Shown: one piece after another, positions 7,168-16,696 of the stretch
Layout of the letters: the number at the start of each line of letters is the position of its first letter
Position numbering within the stretch: the first letter of the stretch is position 1
DNA from: Streptomyces camelliae
GTDB taxonomy: Bacteria; Actinomycetota; Actinomycetes; Streptomycetales; Streptomycetaceae
DNA length: 64,000 nucleotides
Reading direction: 5' to 3'
Assembly: GCF_027625935.1 (NCBI RefSeq)
Contig: NZ_CP115300.1
Coordinates: 1,984,001 to 2,048,000 of the forward strand
Position numbers and translations under genes: made by a program
The notes under the pieces: model-generated
The model's database searches: none
Told to the model about the DNA's origin: nothing
Seen by the model: only the letters and a program-made list of their open reading frames with translations

Positions 7168-10100
7168 TCACGCCGCGGGGGCGGTGTCCGCGCCGCCGGT
7201 CCGGCACAGCTGCCGTGCCAGCGCCGTGACCGTGTATGTGATCTGCTCCGGCGTGTGCGCGCAGGTGAGGAAGAACCGCAGCCGGGCCAGCTCCTCGGGC
7301 ACCGCCGGATGCAGGATCGGGTTGACGCTGATGCCCTCCTCGAAGAGCGCCCGGGCCAGCCGCAGCGTCTTCGCCGAGTCCCCCACGACGCACGGCACGA
7401 TCGGCGTGCCCTCGCTGCTCCCCGTGTCGAGGCCCGCCCGGCGGGCCAGACGCACGAACAGCGCCGCGTTCTCCCTGAGCCGGGCGAGGCGCTCCGGTTC
7501 GGCCCGCATCAGCCGCAGCGCGGCCAGCGAGGCGGCCGCGTTGGCGGGGGTCATGCCTGCGCTGTACACGAAGCCGGGCGCGGTGTAGCGCAGGTAGTCG
7601 ACCACGGATCGGCTCGCCGCGACGTAACCGCCGCACCCGGCCAGCGACTTGGACAGGGTGCCCATCCACAGGTCGACGTCCGGGCGCTCGACGCCGAAGT
7701 GCTCGCCGACCCCGCGCCCGGTGGCGCCGAGCACTCCGATGCTGTGCGCCTCGTCGACCATCAGCAGCGCGCCGTGCCGGCGCTTGACCGCGACCAGGGC
7801 GGGCAGGTCGGCGATGTCACCGTCCATGCTGTACACGCCCTCGGCCACGACCAGCACCCGTCGGTACTGGTGGCGGATCGTGCCGAGGAGTGTGTCCAGG
7901 GCGGCCGCGTCGTTGTGCGGGAAGGGCCGCCGGGTCGCGCCCGAAAGTGTGCAGCCCTGGAGGATGCTGTCGTGGGCGAGCGCGTCGTGGACGATCAGGT
8001 CACCCGGCCCGACGAGGTGCCCGATCACCGTGACGTTGGTGGCGTGACCGCTGGTCAGGGTGATCGCGTCCTCGGTCCCCAGGGTGCGGGCGAGTTCACT
8101 CTCCAGGTCCAGGTGGAGCGGACGGGTGCCGGACAGCAGCCGGCTGGCGGAAGCCGATGTGCCGTACCGGTCCACGGCCTCCTTGACGGCCTCGCTCACG
8201 CCGGGATGCGTGGCCAGGTCCAGGTAGTTGTAGCCGGAGAAGGAGACCAGTTCCCGGCCCTCGACGACCGTCCGGTCGCTCATGGCGCCCTCGTGGACCA
8301 GGAAGTAGGGGTTCGGCACCCGGAGTTCGCCGAGTACGCCGATCCGCTCCCGGTGTGCGGTCACCTCGGGGAAGCACTCGATGCGCCGCTGTTCCTCCGG
8401 GGGCCGGGTGCCGGTCCGCTCGGCGTCCCCCGTGATCAGCGCCGTGATGCCGCCGACGGTCGGCCGGGCGCATCGCTCGTCGATCGTCAGCGCGGGCCAG
8501 CGGGCCTTGAGCGAGGTGAACAGATCGGTCAGCATCAGCGAGTCGAAGCCGAGGTCGTCGACGAGTCGTTGATCGGACCGCAGGTGATCCACCGGGTAGG
8601 CGCTGACGCGGGCTATGTGCTCGCGTACGGCGTCCTCGGCCTCTGCGGCATCGGCTGCAGGCTGCGGTTGGGCGGTGGCAGGAGCAGGAGCAGGAGCAGG
8701 AGCGGTGTCCGCGGTGGGCAGCGTGTCGCTCAGCTGCCGGAGGATCGTCACCTGCTGCTGGACGAGGTCGAGCAGTTCGCGCATCGGGGTCTCCATGGTC
8801 GAGTTGTCGGCTTGGCTGCTGATCGGGGTGTCGGTCGGGGTGTCGGTCGGGGTGTCGGTCGTGTGCGGCTTGCGGGACTCGTGGGGCCTGCGGGGCTTGC
8901 GGGGCGTTTCTCCGGGGCCCGGACGGCGCATCCAGTAGGACCGCTCCGCCAGCCGGGCCACCGGCAGGTCCAGGACCCGGCGGTCGTCCTCCCGCACGAG
9001 GGCCCGGGGATCGACCGGGACGCCCAGGACCGCCAGCCGGGCCAGGGCCCGCGGCAGACCGGACGGGTCGTCCGGCGCCGTACCGGCGACGGCGTGGACG
9101 TCGTCGTGGCCGGTGAGGTTGCGGCGTACCGAGGCGAGGAGCGAACCGCCCCCCGTCACCTGGAGGAAGACGCGGGCGCCCGCGTCGTAGGCGCCGCGCA
9201 CGGCGTCGCCGAAGCGGACCGGCGCGGAGGCGTGCCGGGACCACAGCTCGCGCAGGAGTCCGGGCTCGCCGCACACCGTCCCGCTCACGGCGGAGACGAA
9301 CGGCAGGCGGGGCGTGGTGAGCGGGCGGTGGACGAGATCCGTGCGCATGGCCTCGTCGGCCCCGGCCAGTCGCGGCGAGTGGAAGGCGTGGGACGTGTCG
9401 AGGACACAGGTCGCGACTCCCGCCTCGGCGCAGACCCGGCGCAGCGTGCCGAGCCCTTCCTCGGTGCCGCTCACCACGGTCTGGCGCGCGTGGTTGAAAC
9501 ACGCGAGCCATACGCCGTCGATGTTCCGCACGAGCCGCCGGCAGGTCTCCTTGTCGGCCTGTACGGCGAGCATCCCGCCGCGGGAGGAGGACCCGGCCGC
9601 CCGCACCACCGCACCCCGGTGGGCGAGCAGCCGTACGGTCTCCTCGTCGGTGAGGAAGCCGGCCGCCGCAGCCGCGGCGAACTCCCCGACGCTGTGGCCG
9701 AGTACGAGGTCGGGTGCCGCGCCGCACGCGGCCAGCAGCCGGGTGGCGGCGATCTGCACGGTGCCGAGCACGGGCTGGCACACCTCGGTGGCGGCGAGCC
9801 GCCGTCCCGCCTCCGGGCCGTCCGCACGGGCGCCGTAGAGCAGACCGGCCACGTCGGTCCCGGCCACGGCGCCCAGCTCGTCGACGGTGTGGCGGAACTC
9901 GGGAAACCTCTGGTGGAGGTCTCGCAGCATGCCCGGCCGCTGACTGCCCTGGCCGGGGAAGACGAAGGCGACACGGCGCCCGGCGGGCGGCAGGGGCGTG
10001 TCGGCGGCGAAGGCACCGTCGCCGAGATCCCCCCGGGCGCCGTCGGCCAGTTGGCGGCGGGCCCGGCGCAGCCGCTGCGTGAACGCGGCGGGGTCGGCGG

Positions 10101-11718
10101 CCACGATCGCGAGCCTGCTGGGCAGCGGTGCGCGCCCGCCCAGGGTGTGGGCCAGCGCCGCCATCGACGCGTCGGGCGTGTGCTCCAGGGTGTCGAGCAG
10201 CTCGCCGATGTGCTCCTGGAGCAGTTCCGGGCTGCCCGCCGAGATCAGGGCGAGCTGGGGTTCGGGCGCGGACCGGGCGCCTGCCGGGCGTCGTACGGGA
10301 GCGGGGGCGGGTGCCTCCTGGAGGACCACGTGGACGTTCGTGCCGCCGAAGCCGAACGAGCTGACGGCGGCGCACCGCGGGGTGTCGCCGGCCGGCCACG
10401 GCCGGACGGTGTCGGCGATGCGCAGGCCGGCGGCGTCGAGTCCGAGGCCGGGGTGGGGGGTGATGTCCGGCTGGGGCACGACCGTACGGTGGTGCACGAC
10501 CAGGGCGGTCTTGATCAGCCCCGCGATGCCCGCCGCGGACAGCGAGTGCCCGATCAGCGCCTTGCCCGAGGACAGGTAGCTCACGCCGGGGTCCGCGTCC
10601 GGGTGCTCGGTCCGCAGCCGGCGCAGCGCCTCCACCTCGACGCGGTCGCCGACCGTGGTGCCGGTGCCGTGGGCCTCGATGAACCCCACGGCGGAGGGCG
10701 GCAGGCCCGCGTCGGCGTAGGCGCGGCGCATGGCCCGCAGCTGTCCTTCGGGAGCCGGGCTCAGGGGGCCGTCGGTGGCGGCGTCGTTGGCCGAGCCGAT
10801 GCCCTTGACGACGGCGTAGACACGGTCACCGGCGGCGAGCGCGTCCTTCAGCGGCCGTACGACGACCGCGCCGGCCCCCTCGCCCAGCACGAAGCCGTCG
10901 GCTCGTGCGTCGAACGGTCGGCACACCCCCTCGGCGGAGAGCGCGCCGAGGCGGGAGAAGCCCACGAGGCCGTCCGGGGTGAGACTGAGGTGGACACCGC
11001 CGACGACGGCCGTCGTGCAGCTGCCCTGGCGCAGGTGGAGCACCGCCTGGCCGAGGGCGGTCAGGGAGCTGGAGCAGGCGGCGTCGACGGCGAAGCTGGG
11101 GCCGCCGAGGCCGAAGTGCCGGCTCACCGCGGCGGGCGCCATGTTGAGCAGGCTGCCCGGAAGGGTGAACGCCTCGACGGGGCCGAGGTGTTCGAGGGCC
11201 CGGTCCCTGAGCGCCCGCAGCAGTGCGGGATCGGCCGGGCCGCCGAGGGATCCGTCGGCCAGGCAGAGCGCTCTGAGGCGGGCCGTCATCAGATCCTTGT
11301 AGTCGGACACGGACAAGCCGAAGAAGACGCCGGTGGTCTCCCGGTCGAAGCCGCCCCGGCCGAGCCCCGCGTCGTCGAGGGCTTCGCGGGTGACGTCGAG
11401 CATCAGCCGGTGCTGCGGGTCCATGGCCTCGACGCGGCGGGGCGGAAGGCCGTAGTGCGGGGCGTCGAAGCGGTCCACCGCGTCGAGGAAGGCGACCCGG
11501 TCGGTGTAGGCGGTGTCGGGGGCGCAGCGGTCGCCGGGTTCGTGGAACGTGGCGTGGTTCCAGCGGTCCTCGGGGACCGGGGCGAACTGCCGCTGCGCGC
11601 CGAGGAGAAGCCGCCAGTACGCGTGGGTGCCGCGGGCGCCGGGGAAGCGGCAGCCGAGGCCGACGATGGCGATGTCGTCGATGCCGTGCGTGCCGTGCAT
11701 GTCGTGCGTGTCGTTCAT
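7168..11718 (-). CDS. Single-module polyketide synthase fused to alpha-oxoamine synthase (KS-AT-ACP-AOS)
   Basis: This is a 1516-residue megaenzyme. The ketosynthase (about 13-465) has Cys215 in VDAACSSS, His350 in EAHGTGT and His391 in ALIGHS. The acyltransferase (about 580-890) has Ser676 in GHSVG and the HAFH signature at 777-780 that usually means malonyl. An acyl carrier domain (about 1025-1095) carries Ser1060 in GFDSLM. The C-terminal PLP alpha-oxoamine synthase (about 1115-1505) has DEAHSIG and Lys1357 in TLSKSLAG. There is no ketoreductase, dehydratase or thioesterase. By analogy with RedL, it should extend an acyl starter with malonate, then decarboxylatively condense the beta-ketoacyl-ACP with an amino acid, releasing an amino-diketone or pyrrolinone. 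The start overlaps the MMPL stop. Confidence 0.95.
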   Translation of the reverse strand: MNDTHDMHGTHGIDDIAIVGLGCRFPGARGTHAYWRLLLGAQRQFAPVPEDRWNHATFHEPGDRCAPDTAYTDRVAFLDAVDRFDAPHYGLPPRRVEAMDPQHRLMLDVTREALDDAGLGRGGFDRETTGVFFGLSVSDYKDLMTARLRALCLADGSLGGPADPALLRALRDRALEHLGPVEAFTLPGSLLNMAPAAVSRHFGLGGPSFAVDAACSSSLTALGQAVLHLRQGSCTTAVVGGVHLSLTPDGLVGFSRLGALSAEGVCRPFDARADGFVLGEGAGAVVVRPLKDALAAGDRVYAVVKGIGSANDAATDGPLSPAPEGQLRAMRRAYADAGLPPSAVGFIEAHGTGTTVGDRVEVEALRRLRTEHPDADPGVSYLSSGKALIGHSLSAAGIAGLIKTALVVHHRTVVPQPDITPHPGLGLDAAGLRIADTVRPWPAGDTPRCAAVSSFGFGGTNVHVVLQEAPAPAPVRRPAGARSAPEPQLALISAGSPELLQEHIGELLDTLEHTPDASMAALAHTLGGRAPLPSRLAIVAADPAAFTQRLRRARRQLADGARGDLGDGAFAADTPLPPAGRRVAFVFPGQGSQRPGMLRDLHQRFPEFRHTVDELGAVAGTDVAGLLYGARADGPEAGRRLAATEVCQPVLGTVQIAATRLLAACGAAPDLVLGHSVGEFAAAAAAGFLTDEETVRLLAHRGAVVRAAGSSSRGGMLAVQADKETCRRLVRNIDGVWLACFNHARQTVVSGTEEGLGTLRRVCAEAGVATCVLDTSHAFHSPRLAGADEAMRTDLVHRPLTTPRLPFVSAVSGTVCGEPGLLRELWSRHASAPVRFGDAVRGAYDAGARVFLQVTGGGSLLASVRRNLTGHDDVHAVAGTAPDDPSGLPRALARLAVLGVPVDPRALVREDDRRVLDLPVARLAERSYWMRRPGPGETPRKPRRPHESRKPHTTDTPTDTPTDTPISSQADNSTMETPMRELLDLVQQQVTILRQLSDTLPTADTAPAPAPAPATAQPQPAADAAEAEDAVREHIARVSAYPVDHLRSDQRLVDDLGFDSLMLTDLFTSLKARWPALTIDERCARPTVGGITALITGDAERTGTRPPEEQRRIECFPEVTAHRERIGVLGELRVPNPYFLVHEGAMSDRTVVEGRELVSFSGYNYLDLATHPGVSEAVKEAVDRYGTSASASRLLSGTRPLHLDLESELARTLGTEDAITLTSGHATNVTVIGHLVGPGDLIVHDALAHDSILQGCTLSGATRRPFPHNDAAALDTLLGTIRHQYRRVLVVAEGVYSMDGDIADLPALVAVKRRHGALLMVDEAHSIGVLGATGRGVGEHFGVERPDVDLWMGTLSKSLAGCGGYVAASRSVVDYLRYTAPGFVYSAGMTPANAAASLAALRLMRAEPERLARLRENAALFVRLARRAGLDTGSSEGTPIVPCVVGDSAKTLRLARALFEEGISVNPILHPAVPEELARLRFFLTCAHTPEQITYTVTALARQLCRTGGADTAPAA
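8681..8703. repeat. GGAGCA microsatellite in the PKS linker
   Basis: About four direct copies of the hexamer GGAGCA encode an Ala-Pro run (about residues 1006-1014) just before the acyl carrier domain. It is in frame, so copy-number change would only lengthen the linker. Confidence 0.8.
8823..8858. repeat. 12-bp tandem repeat in the PKS linker
   Basis: Three perfect copies of TCGGGGTGTCGG encode the Thr-Asp-Thr-Pro repeats between the acyltransferase and carrier domains of the megaenzyme (about residues 954-966). The unit is a multiple of three and so frame-neutral. Confidence 0.85.
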
Positions 11719-13898
11719 GGGGAGACCTGGTTCCTTCGAGTGGGGAGGGGATGAGGGGGGTACTGCCGGTGCCACGGCGCCCACCAGTTCAGTCCGCCGG
11801 CGAGTCGCATGAACGCCGGTACGAGGACGCCGCGCACGAGGGTCGCGTCGAGCAGGACGCCGAGGCCCGCGCCGATGCCGAAGAACTTCAGGAGGGCCAC
11901 CCGGGACGTGCCGAAGGCGAGGAGCGTGAAGGCGAGCAGGGCGCCCGCGGTGGTGACGATGCCGCCGGTGCGGGCGACGCCGTTCACGATCGCGTCGGCG
12001 GTGCGCTGCCCGGCGTCGTGCGCCTCCTTGATGCGGGCCAGCACGAAGACCTCGTAGTCGACCGAGAGCCCGAAGACGATGCAGAACAGCAGCACCGGCA
12101 TGGTCGTGCTGAGCGGCCCGGGCGTGCATCCGAGCAGGGTCCGCAGGTGTCCGGCCTGGAAGAGCCACACCATGGCGCCGAGGACCGCGGCGAGGCTCAG
12201 GCAGTTCAGCGCGATCGCCTTCAGCGGCAGGACGAGGCTGCGGGAGAAGCGGAACAGCAGCACGGACGTACTGGCGGCGATCACGGCGGCGGCGACCGGC
12301 AGCCGCCGGGCGATGGTGTCCTTGGCGTCGACGAGCACCGCGCTCGGACCGCCGACGTGGATCCGGGTGTCCGCCGGCGTCGGCGTTCTGCGCAGGGCGC
12401 GGACCAGGTGCTGGGCGGCCGCCGAGCGCGGGTCGGCCGACGGCACCACCGAGAACAGCGCGGGAGCGCCGGGACCGGAGGGCAGCAGGCGGGTCGCCGC
12501 GGAGCCCGGCGGGGCCACCCGCGCGCCCGCCCGCCACACCCCGGACGGTCCGACGGCCTCGGCCACGCCGGGCAGCGCGGACAGCCGGGGCGCGTAGTCG
12601 AGCGCGACCCGGGGCGTGTGGCTCGTCAGGAACACCGTGAGGGCGCCCGCGCTCCCGGGGTCGAAGTCGCCGCGCAGCAGGTCACCGGCCTGCCGGCTGG
12701 ATGTGGTCGGGGGCAGCGCCCGGTCGTCGGGGGTCGCGAACCGCGCCTGGGTGAGGGGGGCGGCGAGCAGCGCCAGCAGCCCCAGCACCGGCAGTGCGGC
12801 GAGCAGCGGGCGGCGTACGACGACCCGGGCCAGCCGCTCCCAGAACCGCGACGCGGAACCGGCCCGCGCCCCACGGCGCCAGGGCACCGCCCACGCGTTC
12901 ACCCGCCGGCCGAGCAACGCGAGCAGCGCCGGCAGCACGGTGGTGGCCGCGACCGCGGCGACGGCCACCACGGCGATGCCGGCGTAGGCGAAGGAACGCA
13001 GGAAGTACGGCGGGAAGAGCAGCAGGGCCGCCAGCGCCGCGCAGACCGTGGCGGCGCTGAAGAAGACGGTGTGGCCCGCGGCGCACGCCGTGCGCCGGGC
13101 GGCCTCGCGGGGCTCGTGTCCGGCGGTGAGCTCCTCCCGGAACCGGGAGACGATCAGCAGCCCGTAGTCGATGCCGAGGCCGAGGCCGAGCGCGGTGGTC
13201 AGGTTCAGCGCGAACACCGACACATCGGTGACGGCGCCGAGGAGGTTCAGGGCCAGCAGGGTCCCGCCGATCGCCAGGACACCGATCAGCAGGGGCAGGA
13301 TGGCGGCCGGCACGCTGCCGAACACCAGCAGCAGCAGGACGAGGGTGCCGGGCAGGACCACGCCCTCGGCCCGTCTCAGGTCGGCGCCGGCGAGGTCCCT
13401 CAGCTCGGCGTCGGCCAGGGCCGAGCCGCCCACGCGCACCGTGAGTCCCGGCCTGCCGGACAGTGCCGCGCGGACGCGTTCGGCTCGGGGGCCGAGCTGT
13501 TCTCCGGTGCCGTCGACGTGCGCGAGCAGCAGCGCCGAGCGGCCGTCGCGGCCGCGCAGCCCGGCCGCCCCGCCGCTCCAGTAGGAGGACACGCCGCTCA
13601 CGTGGGGCTGGGCGGCCAGGCGCCGGGTCAGGGTGTGTCCCGCGTCGCGCGCGGCGGGATCGTCGACGCCGCCGTGCCGGGCCCGCGCGACGACGACCAG
13701 GTTCGGGGCCGTGCCGTGGTACGGGGCGGTCGTCCGGGCCGCGTAGCTGGAGTCGGAGGCCGGGTCGTCGTACCCCTGTGTCTTCAGCCGGCCCGTCGCG
13801 GAGGGGCCGGCGACCAGGGACAGGACGAGGAAGCCGAGCGCGGCGAGCAGCACGCAGCGGGGGCGACGGGTGGCGAAGGCGCCGAGCCGGCGGTACAT
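11715..13898 (-). CDS. MMPL/RND-family lipid exporter
   Basis: This 727-residue protein has the MMPL layout. One N-terminal helix is followed by an extracytoplasmic domain and a five-helix bundle (about residues 175-335, with LGLGIDYGLLIVSRFREE). A second extracytoplasmic domain and a second helix bundle (about 525-695, with FGLSVDYEVFVLARIKE) follow. The paired GxDYG/SVDYE motifs are the proton-relay signatures of the family, which exports lipids and lipid-like polyketides. AAGGAGG precedes the ATG at 13898. The stop overlaps the megaenzyme start as ATGA, so transporter and synthase are translationally coupled. The likely cargo is the acyl-amino-ketone made by the next gene. Confidence 0.93.
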   Translation of the reverse strand: MYRRLGAFATRRPRCVLLAALGFLVLSLVAGPSATGRLKTQGYDDPASDSSYAARTTAPYHGTAPNLVVVARARHGGVDDPAARDAGHTLTRRLAAQPHVSGVSSYWSGGAAGLRGRDGRSALLLAHVDGTGEQLGPRAERVRAALSGRPGLTVRVGGSALADAELRDLAGADLRRAEGVVLPGTLVLLLLVFGSVPAAILPLLIGVLAIGGTLLALNLLGAVTDVSVFALNLTTALGLGLGIDYGLLIVSRFREELTAGHEPREAARRTACAAGHTVFFSAATVCAALAALLLFPPYFLRSFAYAGIAVVAVAAVAATTVLPALLALLGRRVNAWAVPWRRGARAGSASRFWERLARVVVRRPLLAALPVLGLLALLAAPLTQARFATPDDRALPPTTSSRQAGDLLRGDFDPGSAGALTVFLTSHTPRVALDYAPRLSALPGVAEAVGPSGVWRAGARVAPPGSAATRLLPSGPGAPALFSVVPSADPRSAAAQHLVRALRRTPTPADTRIHVGGPSAVLVDAKDTIARRLPVAAAVIAASTSVLLFRFSRSLVLPLKAIALNCLSLAAVLGAMVWLFQAGHLRTLLGCTPGPLSTTMPVLLFCIVFGLSVDYEVFVLARIKEAHDAGQRTADAIVNGVARTGGIVTTAGALLAFTLLAFGTSRVALLKFFGIGAGLGVLLDATLVRGVLVPAFMRLAGGLNWWAPWHRQYPPHPLPTRRNQVSP

Positions 13899-14182
13899 CC
13901 GGCCTCCTTTCCGGTGCGCGTCCGCTCCAGCGGGTCGTACGGGCGGATCGACTCCACCGTCCCCGTGAGCGGCCGGGCGCCCCAGCCCCGACTGTTCGTC
14001 ACTTGACGGACCGGGGGACGTGCGCTACCCGATCCCCGGATTTCGCGAAAATGTGCGAAGATCACCTGTGCGACCGGGGGGCGTCCATACACGGCTGACA
14101 CCACAGGCTCTCGGTGGGCGCCAGACCCGCGCCGCACCGTCCGCTCCTCCTGGTCCGGTTCGATCAGACCAGGGGGGCATCT

Positions 14183-15994
14183 TTGCTTACGTACGGAAAC
14201 CGCCGGACCGCCGTCGCCATACTGTGCGCGGCGGCCCTCGGCCTCGCGACGCCTCTGCTCGCGGCTCCCGCGGCACAGGCCGGTGACCGCACGCCCGCGC
14301 CGTCCCCCGCGGGGCGGGAGGCGCGGGACGCGGCCCGGTTCTGGACCGCCGGGCGCATGGCCGACGCGCGGCCGCTGGACGGCGGGCGCACCGCTCCGAG
14401 CGGTCCGGGACCGTCGGTCGCGGCGGCGGGAGGGCCGCAGGGCACGGCGTTCCCGGGGACCCGCCTGGTGGGGACGTTCTTCGGGTCGGACGGGCCGAGC
14501 GGCACCACCTGGCACTGCACCGGCAGCGTGATCGACACGACGGCGCGGAACATCGTCCTCACCGCGGCCCACTGCGGGCTGAACATGAACGCCGACTACA
14601 TCTTCGTCCCGAAGTTCGTGAAGGGCGCGGGCCCCGACCAGCAGCCGTACGGGATCTTCCACATCCAGCGGATGTTCACCGACCCCCGATACGTGCCCGA
14701 CAAGGGATCGAGCACCACCAAGACGGCCGCGTCCGACCTGGACACCGCCTTCGCCCGGGTGTCGGCCAACCAGCGCGGCCAGAGCCTTCAGGACGCGGTC
14801 GGCGGCGGTCTGACCTTCACCCGGCCGTCCGGCTACGCCAACAAGAACGTCACCGTCGTCGGCTATCCGTCCTACGGGCACAACAACACCGGCAGCGCTC
14901 TCAAGTGCACCGTGCCGACCACGCAGTTGCCCGGCTACCGGCAGATGTCGATGACCTGCGGCGGCTACTACGGCGGGGTGTCCGGCAGCCCCTGGATCAC
15001 CGACTACCAGGACGGCGCCACGACCGGCCATGTCATAGGCAACCTCGGCGGCTACAACGGCGGCGGCAACGACGCGGACGTCGACTACATCAGCTATGCC
15101 CCGGCGTTCGGCTCCGACGCCGCGAACCTCCTGGCCGACGCGGTCGCGAACCAGGACCCGCCCGCCGATCTGCCGCCCTACAAGGGAATCAACGCCCTGC
15201 CGGGCGGCGCCGCCCGCTGGCGGGGAGCCTCGCTGCTGGCCTCCGGCGACTACACCGGCGACCGCCTCGGCGACCTGCTCGTCGTCTGGTCCGACGGCGG
15301 GATCACCCTGTATCCCGGGGACGGCAAGGGCGGGTTCGGGTCCGAGAAGCGCCTGGCGAACGCCAACTCCACCTGGACGTACGCCCGTACGCTCACCGGC
15401 GGGGACTTCACCGGCGACGGCCGCAGCGATCTGCTGGTGCGCTGGTCCGACGGCGAGGCCACGCTGTACCCGGCCATCGGCAGCGCGGGCCTGGGCCGGG
15501 AGGTCCGGATGGCCGCCCCCCGCTCCGCCTGGAAGAACGCCGTACAGATCACGTCCGGGCAGTTCGACGGCAAGGGCGCGAACGATCTGCTGGTGCGCTG
15601 GTCCGACGGCCGGCTGACCCTGCACACCGGGGTCGGCACGGGCGGCTTCGGTCCCACCAGACAGCTCCTCGCGGCGAACGGCACCTGGACCAAGGCCGCC
15701 CAGCTGACCGGCGGAGACTTCGGCGGCACCCCCGGCTTCCTGGCCCGCTGGGGGGACGGCTCGCTCGACTCCTACGCCGGCACCTCGGCCGCGGGGCCCG
15801 GCACCCGCTCCCGGGTGCTCGGTCCGAACGGCACATGGACCCACGCCCAGGCCATGACGTCCGGCGACTTCACCGCCGACCACACCCGCAACGACCTGAT
15901 CGTGCGCTGGTCCGACGGCGAGACCACGCTGTACGCCGACAACGGCACCAAGTCCGTCGGCACCGAGAACACGCTGGTCCACCCCGGCACCTGA
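14183..15994 (+). CDS. Secreted trypsin-like serine protease with C-terminal FG-GAP/VCBS repeats
   Basis: This 603-residue protein has a signal peptide (MLTYGNRRTAVA, ending AQA) and a short pro-region. A chymotrypsin-fold protease domain follows, with His in VLTAAHCGL, Asp in SDLDTAF and Ser in GVSGSP. About five repeats of the type DLLVRWSDGxxTLY in the last 270 residues form a probable beta-propeller for substrate or cell-wall binding. The TTG at 14183 is chosen because AGGGGGG (14171-14177) sits five bases upstream and it yields a clean signal peptide; earlier in-frame codons do not. It is transcribed away from the MMPL operon. A possible promoter, TTGACG-N17-TACCCG (14003-14031), lies upstream. 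Confidence 0.88.
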   Translation: MLTYGNRRTAVAILCAAALGLATPLLAAPAAQAGDRTPAPSPAGREARDAARFWTAGRMADARPLDGGRTAPSGPGPSVAAAGGPQGTAFPGTRLVGTFFGSDGPSGTTWHCTGSVIDTTARNIVLTAAHCGLNMNADYIFVPKFVKGAGPDQQPYGIFHIQRMFTDPRYVPDKGSSTTKTAASDLDTAFARVSANQRGQSLQDAVGGGLTFTRPSGYANKNVTVVGYPSYGHNNTGSALKCTVPTTQLPGYRQMSMTCGGYYGGVSGSPWITDYQDGATTGHVIGNLGGYNGGGNDADVDYISYAPAFGSDAANLLADAVANQDPPADLPPYKGINALPGGAARWRGASLLASGDYTGDRLGDLLVVWSDGGITLYPGDGKGGFGSEKRLANANSTWTYARTLTGGDFTGDGRSDLLVRWSDGEATLYPAIGSAGLGREVRMAAPRSAWKNAVQITSGQFDGKGANDLLVRWSDGRLTLHTGVGTGGFGPTRQLLAANGTWTKAAQLTGGDFGGTPGFLARWGDGSLDSYAGTSAAGPGTRSRVLGPNGTWTHAQAMTSGDFTADHTRNDLIVRWSDGETTLYADNGTKSVGTENTLVHPGT

Positions 15995-16029
15995 CGCATC
16001 CACGACTCCGGAGGAAAGAAGGGGGACCG

Positions 16030-16611
16030 ATGCGCGCGACGACCCGGCTGACCACCGGCGGCCTCGCCGCTCTCACCGCCGCCCTGGCCCTCGCGGCCTG
16101 CGGCACGACGAACCGCACCACCACCGAGGCCCCGCCGGCCACCGCCACGGCCAAGGCCCCGCCCGCAGCCACGACCACGGCCGCGCCGCCGTGCCGTACC
16201 GCCGCGCTGAGCTGGACACTGGCCCGGCTCGGCACGGCGAAGGGTGTCGGCCACGCACGGCTGACCGCCCGCAACGACGGCCCGGGAACCTGTGTGTTCG
16301 GCGGCTACCCGGGACTGGAGATCCACAACGGCAAGGCGGACAGCATCGACGGCGCCGGGCACGGACACCCGGCCGCCGTCACCCTGCCCGTGAGGGCGGC
16401 GATCGCCGTGGACCTCCGCTACACCCCCGCCGGCACGCCCGGCGCGGGCAGCTGGTGCGTGCTGCAGACCGAGGCGGTGGTGCGGGCACCGCACGACTCC
16501 CGCCCGGCCGTCGTGCCCGTCACGGACGCGCACCTCAGGGCCGCCACGATCGACGCCTGCGGCGCGACGGTGCCCATGGCACCCCCGCGGCGCGTCGCGC
16601 AGGGGCGCTGA
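16030..16611 (+). CDS. Secreted lipoprotein of the DUF4232 type
   Basis: This 193-residue protein has a signal sequence ending in the lipobox LALAACG, so it should be lipid-anchored on the outer face of the membrane. A Thr/Ala/Pro-rich tether (about 25-55) comes next. The domain after it has the pattern seen in actinobacterial DUF4232 proteins: ALSWTLARLG, ARLTARNDGPGTCVFGGYPGLEI, a WCVLQ cysteine and a final DAC, which give likely disulfides. A strong purine-rich SD (GGAGGAAAGAAGGGGG) precedes the ATG. It lies 35 bases after the protease gene and may be cotranscribed. Function is unknown. Confidence 0.82.
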   Translation: MRATTRLTTGGLAALTAALALAACGTTNRTTTEAPPATATAKAPPAATTTAAPPCRTAALSWTLARLGTAKGVGHARLTARNDGPGTCVFGGYPGLEIHNGKADSIDGAGHGHPAAVTLPVRAAIAVDLRYTPAGTPGAGSWCVLQTEAVVRAPHDSRPAVVPVTDAHLRAATIDACGATVPMAPPRRVAQGR

Positions 16612-16696
16612 GCGGCGGCACGGGAGCGGGGAATGCCCGGCGGCGGCCCCACGTTGACGACCTGCGTCGCTGATCTACGAACAGGGGGGACGACAT

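Noticed and set aside
7069..11754. Open frame of about 1560 codons on the + strand
   Set aside because: It is antisense to the PKS megaenzyme, whose domains and active sites are intact; the + strand product is Gly/Arg/Gln-rich with no recognisable fold, as expected of the shadow frame of a high-G+C gene.
11719..12537. N-terminal extension of the megaenzyme frame
   Set aside because: The extra 273 codons overlap the MMPL coding region and are Arg/Pro-rich; the ketosynthase begins directly after ATG 11718, which overlaps the MMPL stop.
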